A DNA stretch of 17,697 nucleotides, taken from positions 1-17,697 of the forward strand of contig MU405495.1 in assembly GCA_022836615.1 (NCBI GenBank), written 5' to 3'. Shown in pieces: positions 10,301 to 17,697 of this stretch; position 1 is the stretch's first letter; each line of letters begins with the position of its first letter. The notes beneath the pieces were generated by a model, which worked only from the letters and a program-made list of their open reading frames with translations, had not been told where the DNA came from and made no database searches. Source of the stretch: Annulohypoxylon bovei var. microspora. Taxonomy: Eukaryota > Ascomycota > Sordariomycetes > Xylariales > Hypoxylaceae. Both the position numbers and the translations under genes were made by a program.

Positions 10301-11239
10301 TACGTAAATAATTTAATAAATATTTTTTTAAAACTTGTAAATGCTTCGTATTTATATTATAAAAAAAATGTAATTTAATAAAATTAACGTTTTTTTTTAA
10401 GTTTATTTTATAATTAAAAAGTTAATAAAATGGTAACGAATCGTTGTTTTTTTTCGAAAATACCTCGGTTAAATCGTATAAATAAAAAGGGAACCTTTTT
10501 ATAATTTACTTTTAAATAAAGTTATTTTTTTATTATAACTTTTTTTTAAAAATTAAATCGAATTTTTAATAAAATAAAATAAAAACGTTTAATAACCCGT
10601 AAATTACGTTAAGGTTTTATTAAAAACGCGATATTTTTTTAATAAACGTTAAGTTTAAAATTAAATAAATGTTTATAATGGGTGGTGGTGCGGGATGTAT
10701 CGGGGGTTTAATGGGAAGTTAAAAAAAAAAAATGAAATAATAGCGAAAAATTATCGGTTTATTTTAATAATAAAGTTTATCGTGGAATATATAAATGCTA
10801 TTATAGTTTATTTTTCTTTTAAAACGTAAAATTAAAAACGATTATAACGTTCCATATTTTTTTATGTAATTTTATCCACGTTTTTCCGAAAAATGGAAAA
10901 TTTTAACGTAATATTAAAGGTGTAATAATGGCGGGAAAGTAACGATTTAAAGAAAATTAATTATTAATGTTAATTATTTAATATAATGTCGTGTTTCGTT
11001 AAAAATTTAAACTTTAATATTATTTAAAATTAAAAGCGGTCCTTTAAGTTTATTAAAAAAATAAATATATTATAAAAATTCTTATTTTATATTTAAATAT
11101 TAATATAAATTACCTCGTTAATTTAATTAATAATTTATCCGTTAAAGCTTTTTATTATAATAAATTAATTAAATTAAATAATGGGAAAGTTTTATACATT
11201 TATTATTAAATATACGTTTCGTTAATTAATAATTATATA

Positions 11240-11280
11240 CGTTTATATTCCGGTATTTATTAACGTTTATATTATTATTA
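11240..11280 (-). pseudogene. Aspartic protease active-site relic
   Basis: On the - strand the frame reads TLINTGI followed by a stop and TYIII. The catalytic D-T-G triad is at 11249-11257 with GAT changed to AAT. The family pattern is LIDTGA..fI. It lies between the gag knuckle and RT, as expected in Ty3/Gypsy. It is in a different register from both gag and pol, which may reflect programmed frameshifting or later indels. Confidence 0.65.
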
Positions 11281-11424
11281 TTACGTTAATACTTTATAAA
11301 CGAATCGATATATTAATTATAAATTATAATCTTTTTATTATAAGGTTAAAAAAGTTAAAATTAATAAAAATAAATGTTAATAAATAAATATATAAAAGGA
11401 CGTTTAAATTAAAGGTTTTATTTA

Positions 11425-12900
11425 AACGTTGTTTTTTTTTAATTTTAAATCGACGTCGTTTTTATCGTGCTCCGTTACTTTTTTTTTTAAAACGGTAACC
11501 ACGGTTTTAACTTTTACGTTACGCGCCGGGTAATTATTAAAAAAGTGGCTTTTTTATTTATAAAAGTAATAAATTAAATCCGTGTTAAACGTTGCGGAAA
11601 CGTTACATTAACGAAGAATTAAAAAAACTTAAAAAAGTTTTTTCGTACGTGCTTAAATCATGATTTCCGTGATTAAACGAAAAATGTTAAAATTAATAAA
11701 AATTATTTTTATAACGTTAAAAATAACTTTAACTTTAAGTTAAAATTAAAAAATTATAAAGTTAATTTTTTTTTAAACGGCTTTAACGCGTTATTAAATT
11801 AACGTTAAATAAAAGTTTTTAAATTTAATAAACTTTATTTTTTTATTTAAATAATAATGAAATGTTTAAGTATAAAAATTAATAATTAATTAATAATTTA
11901 ATTCTTTTTTCCATTTAAATATTAAAATTTTTTTTTTATTTATTAACGATATAAAAAGCGTGTAAAATTTAAAAAATTATTCGTTTAATTATATATTAAG
12001 TTTATAAAAATCATTTTTAACTTAAGCTTTAACGTTAAAATTATTATATAATAACTTTAATAAATTATATATTTATTTAACTTTAATATATTAATTAATA
12101 TTATTTTTAATAAAAAAAAACCGAAAAATCGATTTAATTTTACTTTTAATAAATAAATAAAATTACGTAAATTAAATGTGTTTTTTAAAGAATTTTCATT
12201 AATTAATTTAAAGTTTATTTTTCGTATTTATTTTTTATTTTTCGAACGTAAAATTTAATTTATTTAATAAAAAACGCGGATTTTTAATATAAATTTTTAA
12301 CGAAAATAAAAATAAAATTATTAATTATGCTTTAAAAGTGCGCCGAAGGTTATCCGGCTTTTTAAGTTTATTATTTTATTTCATTAAAAGGACGATTAAG
12401 TTTTAAAGCGTATAAATTAAAATGAAAAAATAAAAGGCGTTAAAAGGAACGAGGGGAAAAAAAAAAGCAAAAAAAGTAAAAAAAAAAGAAATAATCCGTG
12501 ATCGGTTTTTTAACGTTATTAATTTATTTAAAATAACGAATAATACGGTTTAAAATGGATTTATTTTTATTATGTTAAGCTTTAAAAACGGGGTGATGGA
12601 ATTTCGTTATAAGTTTAATTAAAAGGTACGTTCGTTTTAATTAAAAAATTTATTAATAAACGGAGCTTTTTTTTTCTTTTTTTTTTTAAAGGAAAAAGCA
12701 AGTTTTTAATCTTATTATTAAGCAATTAATTAAGTAATTCTTTAAACCGTTAAAGATTTTAACGTTTTTTTTAAAATTAAAAACTTTTTTTTAATTATAA
12801 ATAAAAATTCATCGGCTCGGAATTATATAATTAAAAAAACGGGGGCAAGTTTTAATTAATTAATTTAATTAATAAATGGTTTAATGTTTTTATTAAAACT
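11425..12900 (-). pseudogene. gag: Chromovirus gag with CCHC zinc knuckle
   Basis: The nucleocapsid knuckle is at 11530-11571. The translation is Y-YF-Y-K*KS-H-FFNN-Y, exact CX2CX4HX4C spacing with His kept and all three Cys turned to Tyr by TGT/TGC to TAT/TAC transitions. After it about 48 codons run open to about 11425 (PARNVKVKTVVTV, then an acidic/basic tail with EHDKNDVD), typical of a gag-protease linker. The N-terminal part of gag upstream (about 11600-12900) is expected by position but I could not recognise its motifs. A pyrimidine-rich (- strand) segment lies at 12410-12495. Confidence 0.7.
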
Positions 12901-13193
12901 TTTGTTTAATAATTTAAATACCATCGTTAATTAATAATAAAATAAATAATATTAAAAAGTATTTTATTACGGGTAAAAGCAAAGCCTTATAATTATTAAT
13001 ATAAAGAATTTCGTTTAAAAAAACAAAAGTTTTTAAAAATTAAATGCGAATTAAAAATAAAGTTTTAAGTATATTATAATTTAAAAGGAATTAAATTAAT
13101 ACGTAAACATTTATATATTTAAAAAAAAAAAATCTTAAAAGTAAGCCTTTAAATTAAAAAAAAAAATTAAATAAATAACTTTAAATATTATAT

Positions 13194-13404
13194 TATAATA
13201 AATAAATCTTAAATCGGGATAAAATTTATATAACGGTGGGACCACGTATTTTATTAATAAAAATATTTAAAATAAAAAGTTAAAAAAAAAAACCACAAAA
13301 TGATTTCCTTTAAAAGGTCTTTATATATTAACCTTATAACCAAAATATTAATTAATTATTCCGTTAATATATTTTAAAAATAACGGTAATTAAATGTTAT
13401 TACA
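13194..13404 (-). repeat. 5' LTR of the chromovirus (211 bp)
   Basis: This is the partner of 7086-7298. On the - strand it starts TGTAATAACATTT and contains the conserved TATA-like box at + 13317-13328, about 77 bases from the LTR start. That is a reasonable place for the element's promoter. It would have driven transcription leftward through gag and pol. Confidence 0.85.
13317..13328 (-). promoter_or_regulatory. TATA-like promoter box in the 5' LTR
   Basis: The - strand reads atatataaagac, embedded in a 20-base block identical in both LTRs (the block reads ttaatatataaagacctttt on the - strand). In a region where the LTRs differ at about one base in five, this identity partly reflects that the block is already A/T, so functional conservation is only inferred. 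Confidence 0.45.
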
Positions 13405-13409
13405 ATTAT
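13405..13409. repeat. Target-site duplication, right copy (attat)
   Basis: This is identical to 7081-7085 and abuts the 5' LTR end ttattaca. See the left copy for caveats. Confidence 0.55.
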
Positions 13410-15042
13410 TACCTATTATTAATTTTATAAACATTATATAAAAAATACGTTTATTTAAACCATAAAAATAAAATTTCATAACGATATTTATAATAAAAAA
13501 TTTAAGTTTAATTTTATAATTATTAATATTTTAATATACATTATAATTAAAACCATTTATATTATTAATATTTTTATTAAAAATAAAATATATATTAAAA
13601 ATTATAATCCATATACATTTATAAGGAAAATTCTTAAAAATCACCGTTTATTTTAATAATTATATAAAATAATAACCGTATTATTAAATAAAATAAAAAT
13701 AAAAATAATTATATTAAATTAATTTTATATATTATTAATAACATTATTTAAAACGCCATTAATAACATTAATAAGTTTTTTTTTATTATTAACTTTTTAT
13801 ATTTTTATAAATAAATTTATAATAATACTTTTTATTAAATAAATAAAAATAAAAAATAATATTAACATTAATTATTTATTTATAATATAAAAAATTAATA
13901 AATACCGGTTATAAACCGCGAAACTTAATATGTATATTAAATTACATTATTTAAAGGTATTTAAATAATATAATTTTATTTTATTATTAATAATTTTATT
14001 TAAAAAAAAATATAAATAAATTCATTTATAATTTATTATTAATATATATAATACGTTTATTAATATATTTATAAGTTTTTAAAAAATATCATTAATTAAA
14101 TTAATTATTATAATTTGGAAAAAAAAAATTTTAAATATAAAAATTTAATATAAATTTTACGGTTAATTTTTATTAATAATTTTTAACATAACGAATTAAA
14201 TATTATTTAAGTTATTAAATATTTAAATTATAAAATATCGATTATATTTAAATTTTTATTACCATTTAATTTTAATATAAATATTAATAATAAAAATAAC
14301 CTTTTAATAATAATATTATTTATTTTTAATATAAAACATTATTAATTAACCACTTTAATTTATATTAAATTAATACATTATAAATAAATGTTAAGTTTAT
14401 TAATAAAAAAACGGGAAATATTAATGTTATTTTATATAAAACTTATAAAAGTATATAATTTTAATTATAATAAATTAAACTTTATTTTCATTAATAATAA
14501 ATTTATTAAATAATGAAAAAAAATATATTTTTTAAATAAATATATAAATTATATTTAACTTTAATTTCCTTTTTATTAAAAATTTATAACGTTTATATTA
14601 TATTATTAATATAAAATTTAATTTTTATTAAGTTATTTTTTAACGAGGTTAATTTATTATTTATTATAATAATTATAAAATTAAATTAAATTATATTTTT
14701 ATTTATAAGTTTTTCGGTTAATTTATTTTTATATTTTTTTTATATAATAAAAGTTTTAAAACTTAAATTAAATTATTATTTATTATTGAATTTAATTACA
14801 TTTAAATTATAAATAATATTATTAATTTTTATTATATAATAAACTTTAATTTAATATATATATTTATAATTATATTTTTAATTATAAAATTATTTAATCG
14901 TATAAAATTTTTAATTAAACTTTCGATCGTTATTATAATAATTAAATAACTTATTATAATCGTAAATAATATTATAAATATTAATTAAAAAGTAATTAAA
15001 TTTTTTATTTTAAATAAAAAAAACCATTATATAATTCCTTTT
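13410..15042. other. RIP-degraded stretch between two retroelements
   Basis: The DNA is A/T-dominated with TAA in all frames. A few islands keep G/C: aataccggttataaaccgcgaaac near 13901-13924, which can form a 5-bp stem (cggtt/aaccg), and aaacgggaaat near 14408. I recognise no protein domain, RNA gene or repeat partner. It is probably older, more fully mutated repeat DNA. Confidence 0.5.
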
Positions 15043-15230
15043 TATTAATAATAAAAGGGATTTATTAATAAAAAGCGTTTTATAATTTTATGTGGCTTTA
15101 TGTAACTTATATTATATAAAATTATATTTAACATGGGTTTAAAAATAAATAATTTATATATTTATATAATTATAAAATTATAATATATTATATGGTATTA
15201 TATGTAATGTATTATAATTTATTATTTTCA
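15043..15230 (+). repeat. Left LTR of the gag-only element (188 bp)
   Basis: This pairs base for base with 16529-16716. It starts tattaata, where the partner has tgttaata, and ends ttttca. It contains a TATA-like stretch (ttatattatataaaa). It retains G/C mainly in its first half. Confidence 0.85.
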
Positions 15231-15480
15231 TAATAATAATTTTTTCCGTTTTAAATATTTATTTAAAAAATTAAGTTATGGTTTTTAAGCTTTTTAATTT
15301 AAAAAGGGAATTATAATAATATTAAAATTAAAATTTAATAATGTAACATCGTTAAAAACTTAAATTAATAAATTAAAAAAAGCTTTAAAAAAATTAACGA
15401 TTAAATAAAAAAAATAAATTAATAACTTTAACGATACGACGTTATTATTTTTACTTTTATTAACGAACGATATAAATTTA

Positions 15481-16180
15481 TAATGGGAATAATTCGAATA
15501 AAAATTATTTAAAAAATTTCGTTTAATAAATCTTAAGAATTTTCCCATGTGGTTAAAAATATTAAATATAATATTAAAATTAATCGGTTACATCGAAAAA
15601 ATAAATAATATTATTTTAATGAATAATTTAAAAATAATTAATATTATTTATAATAACGTTTATAAAAATTTATTAAAATTAATAATAAGTTTAAAATAAA
15701 ATATTATTATAATTATTTAATTTCGTATAAATTATTAAATACGCGGAAATTAATAAAAAATGTTATTATAAAAGGAATTTAAGGAAATTAAATATAATAA
15801 TAATAATTTTATTACGTACATTATAATTTTCACGTATTTCATTTTATAAAACAACGATATAAGGAATAAAATCTTTAATATATAATTAAAAGTACGTTTT
15901 ATTTATAACGTTAAAAATAAAATTAAAAATTAAATTATACGGTAATATATTTTATTAAAAATATTTATAATTATAATATAAGTAATAAAAAATAATTTTA
16001 TTTTAAAGTTTTATAACCGCATTAATAAAGCATTTAATAAAAGTAATAATTACGTTATTAAAAATTAAAACGATAAAAAATATTAAAAGTGTAAAAAGCC
16101 GGGTTACATTTATTATAATTACTTTAATAATAATAAAATTAATAAAATACATAAAATTAATAAATTAATAAATATTTTTA
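15481..16180 (+). pseudogene. gag: Gag-like relic with CCHC zinc knuckle
   Basis: This is the structural nucleocapsid-type protein of a retrotransposon. At 16081-16122 the + strand reads Y*KC KKPG Y IYYN Y, exact CX2CX4HX4C spacing. The second Cys is intact, the other two Cys have become Tyr, and the His has become Tyr (CAC to TAC). In the same register the frame runs back to at least 15541, with FPMWLKILN at 15541-15567 and RINKAFNKSNNYV just before the knuckle. About 17 TAA stops interrupt it. The 62-codon open frame on the other strand (15360-15548) overlaps the 5' side and is likely fortuitous. The N-terminal limit is uncertain. Confidence 0.7.
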
Positions 16181-16387
16181 AATTAATGTAAATAATTTTT
16201 TAAACGTTAAAATATAAAAAATATTATTAAATAACGAGGATTAATTAATTATTTGTGGGATCGTATATAAAAACGTTAAATAAATTAAAATATATTATAA
16301 TTTATTACGATAATTAATTAATTGAATTTTAAAAATAAATAAAAATATAAGTAATAATAAAATTTTTATAATATATATAATAATAAT

Positions 16388-16455
16388 TAAAGGTTAAAAA
16401 GGTTAAATAAAGTTAAAAAAAGTTAAATAAAATTAAAAAAAAATTAAAATAAAGT
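16388..16455 (+). repeat. Short degenerate tandem repeat (GTTAAA-type)
   Basis: About six copies of an 8-14 base unit built on aggttaaa/agttaaa/aattaaa follow one another, downstream of gag and about 75-140 bases before the right LTR. The loss of G along the array suggests progressive G to A change of an originally regular GGTTAAA-like unit. Confidence 0.6.
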
Positions 16456-16528
16456 TATAAAAAACGATAATAAAATTAAAAATAATGTTTTTAAATAACG
16501 TTTAAATGATATTAACGTTAAAAAAGCA

Positions 16529-16716
16529 TGTTAATAATAAAAAAAATTTATTAATAAAAAACGTTTTATAATTTTATATGGTTTTATATAATTTATATTA
16601 TATAAAATTATATTTAATATAAATTTAAAAATAAATAATTTATATGTTTATATAATTATAAAATTATAATATATTATACGATATTACACGTAACGTATCG
16701 TGATTTATTACTTTTA
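16529..16716 (+). repeat. Right LTR of the gag-only element (188 bp)
   Basis: This is the partner of 15043-15230. It keeps the original TG start (tgttaataataaaa) and ends ttta, where the partner has ttca. A short purine run (aaaaaag, 16520-16526) directly precedes it and may be the remnant of a polypurine tract. It retains G/C mainly in its second half (acacgtaacgtatcgtg). Confidence 0.85.
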
Positions 16717-16721
16717 TTTTT

Positions 16722-17230
16722 AAAAAAAAACCAAATAATTAAAATATAATTATTAATTTATTAACGATTATAATTAAATTATTTTAAATTAATTAAAATA
16801 TTTTTTATTATTAATTATTTATATTATATTTTATAACATTCCTTTTTATTTTATTTATTAATATATATTTTTTTTTATTTTATTTATTTATTTAATTTAA
16901 ATATTAAAATATAATTTTTATATTTATTTTTTTTAAACTTTTTTTTTTTATAATATAATTTTATTACATTTAATTTTTTTTTAATTATATAATTATTTAA
17001 ATATTAATTCCATTTTAAAAATATTTAAATAAATAAATATTTAAAATATTAAACTTTTATATTTAAAATATTATTTTTTAATTATAAATTTAAAAATAAT
17101 TTTTAAAAATAATTATTTATATTTATTAAATAATTAATAATTAATATAAATAATTTATAATATATACATGGATTAATGCATTTAAAATTAATAAATTAAA
17201 TATAATTTAATTTTATTAAATATTACGTAA
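16722..17230. other. Low-complexity AT stretch, no gene
   Basis: The stretch has long runs of T and A and repeated attta/taaat words, with very few C or G. No reading frame, RNA gene or recognisable motif was seen. Confidence 0.5.
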
Positions 17231-17495
17231 TTTAATAATAAATAAACCATTTAATAATTATTAAATTATTTAATAAAATTAAATCATTTAAAATTTAAAC
17301 CGTTTAAAAATCTTAAACCGTTTAATATTTATTAAATAATTTTTAAACGATTTAAAATTTTTTAAACATTTAAAATTTAAACCGTTTAAATTTTAAACAT
17401 TTAAATTTTTTTAAATAATTTAAAAAAATTTAACGTTTAAAAATTTAACGCTTAAATTTTTCCATTTAATTTTTTAAACCGTTAAAATTTAAAAT
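17231..17495. repeat. Degenerate short tandem array (TTTAAACC/GTTTAAA words)
   Basis: The word tttaaac or its near variants (tttaaacc, gtttaaa, catttaa) recurs roughly every 10-20 bases over about 260 bases, with intervening a/t runs. Several occurrences are in the form taaaccgtttaa, itself nearly palindromic. It looks like a minisatellite decayed by transitions, sitting against the edge of the AT-rich block. Confidence 0.6.
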
Positions 17496-17509
17496 TAAAT
17501 ATATACCAT

Positions 17510-17697
17510 AAATTTATAATTCACGGAATACTTATTAAGACGTTAAGGTATATTTCATGCTATTAACCCTTTTATGGAAAGTACGGATTAATTGATACAC
17601 CTACATGAGGTCCCCGTTCCGGGAACATAAGACCCGAACTTTCCACACCTGCACGGGCCACCTTAAAACACCTCGGGTTCGAATCCCATGCTTTGTA
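17510..17697. other. Edge of the AT-rich block: sequence of ordinary composition
   Basis: From about 17515 onward G and C rise abruptly and CA, TG, CTA and TCA words become common, so this DNA has not been mutated like the rest. I see no open frame or intact gene in these 180 bases. They include an inverted repeat gttcc-g-ggaac (17615-17625). Confidence 0.7.
17676..17686 (+). promoter_or_regulatory. B-box-like motif (GGTTCGAATCC), tRNA-derived relic
   Basis: The eleven bases match the RNA polymerase III B-box consensus GGTTCGANTCC exactly, as in the T arm of tRNAs. The surrounding T stem pairs only three of five bases (tcggg/cccat), and no A box or acceptor complement is visible upstream. 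A functional tRNA is therefore unlikely. A tRNA-derived SINE tail, a tRNA fragment or a standalone TFIIIC-binding site are possible. The window ends 11 bases later. Confidence 0.5.

Larger units (their letters stand above)
7400..10700 (-). pseudogene. pol: Chromovirus pol: RT, RNase H, integrase, chromodomain
   Basis: This is the polyprotein that copies element RNA into DNA and integrates it. Motifs read on the - strand are: ILFAKK at 10248-10259 and upstream bases; KLDI (RT motif A) at 10104-10115; RTRFGSYKYRVLPF at 10005-10046; YINNILIY at 9900-9923, the RT catalytic YxDD with both Asp changed to Asn; an RNase H block with NKKLFTIV near 9336-9360; integrase ISINF at about 8538-8552 and LILIIVN near 8485-8505; a TEI.N block near 8244-8258; and a chromodomain ending KDFYDLYPEAVNPP at about 7470-7515. 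All these codons share one register, so about 2.8 kb has no net frameshift, while dozens of TAA stops interrupt it. A Pro-rich linker before RT (about 10670-10710) resembles the protease-RT spacer of fungal Gypsy elements. Confidence 0.9.
7086..13404 (-). mobile_element. Complete, RIP-inactivated Ty3/Gypsy chromovirus (about 6.3 kb)
   Basis: Two direct repeats of 213 and 211 bp bound an interior whose - strand encodes, in order, a gag CCHC knuckle, aspartic protease, reverse transcriptase, RNase H, integrase and chromodomain. That order is Ty3/Gypsy, not Copia, where integrase precedes RT. Both LTRs end TGTAAT on the - strand reading, a polypurine tract abuts the 3' LTR, and a 5-bp target duplication flanks the element. 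Every coding region is broken by TAA stops, and catalytic Asp codons are changed to Asn, so it is not functional. I could not identify the primer binding site next to the 5' LTR (below 13193). Confidence 0.9.
15043..16716 (+). mobile_element. Small LTR element with gag only (candidate non-autonomous retrotransposon)
   Basis: Two direct repeats of exactly 188 bp, colinear without gaps and differing only by about 24 transitions, bound a 1298-bp interior. The right copy begins TG, and the left copy ends CA. Flanks ctttt (15038-15042) and ttttt (16717-16721) could be a 5-bp target duplication with one C to T change. The interior carries a + strand gag-like frame with a perfect CCHC spacing and has no room for protease, RT or integrase. 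Elements of this build (terminal repeats plus gag) are known from plants as TR-GAG elements. The alternative is an internally deleted autonomous element. No primer binding site was recognised. Confidence 0.75.

Noticed and set aside
12410..12500. Lysine-rich + strand protein (purine-rich aaaaaag run)
   Set aside because: The element is - strand. The + reading is interrupted by stops, and the run is probably the complement of a pyrimidine-rich gag or leader segment.
15360..15548. 62-codon open frame on the - strand as a gene
   Set aside because: It lies inside the gag-only LTR element, antisense to the gag register, with Phe/Asn/Leu low-complexity content. Probably a shadow.
1..17510. Mitochondrial, plastid or apicomplexan/slime-mould AT-rich genome
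   Set aside because: No organellar genes, rRNA or tRNA seen. The CpG-sparing transition pattern between LTR copies and the retroelement content fit nuclear fungal RIP better.
17615..17697. Complete tRNA gene ending near 17697
   Set aside because: Only the T-loop sequence matches. The T stem pairs three of five bases, and no A box, anticodon arm or acceptor complement was found.
1..17697. CRISPR array, riboswitch or bacterial operon signals
   Set aside because: No regularly spaced identical repeats, no Shine-Dalgarno-led frames and no conserved riboswitch cores were seen.

Overview
The window is almost entirely very AT-rich DNA that looks like a repeat-induced point mutation (RIP) graveyard of a filamentous ascomycete (Pezizomycotina). 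TpA is everywhere and CpA/TpG are scarce. CpG survives (aacg and cgtt are common), which is the reverse of ordinary CpG-methylation decay. Nearly all stops are TAA, and duplicated segments differ almost only by transitions. No intact protein gene was found. These are observations by eye; no index was computed. The species cannot be named from the sequence.

Layout. (1) From 1 to about 2073 lies the 3' part of a Ty3/Gypsy chromovirus pol on the + strand (integrase, then chromodomain), followed by a polypurine tract and the likely start of its 3' LTR at 2074. Its 5' part is outside the window. (2) From about 2960 to 6150 there are coding relics on the + strand that I cannot assign to a family, ending in a GC-retaining pocket with perfect palindromes (5955-6135). 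(3) From 7086 to 13404 lies a complete but dead Ty3/Gypsy chromovirus on the - strand. It has 211/213-bp LTRs, a matching 5-bp target-site duplication, a gag zinc knuckle, protease, RT, RNase H, integrase, chromodomain and polypurine tract in the canonical order. The pol frame runs about 2.8 kb with no net frameshift between recognised motifs but many TAA stops. (4) From 15043 to 16716 lies a small element with two 188-bp LTRs around a roughly 1.3-kb interior. The only recognisable coding in that interior is a gag-like frame with a CCHC knuckle on the + strand, so it is a candidate non-autonomous gag-only element. (5) From about 16720 to 17510 there is low-complexity DNA with a degenerate TTTAAAC-type repeat array. 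(6) From about 17515 to the end the composition changes abruptly to ordinary sequence, marking the edge of the AT-rich block, and a perfect Pol III B-box-like motif lies near the end.

The elements do not cooperate as a working system. They are independent insertions silenced by mutation. The items most worth following up are the gag-only LTR element, the half-and-half mutation pattern between its two LTRs, the unidentified + strand coding relic at 4184-6150, and the compositional boundary near 17.5 kb.
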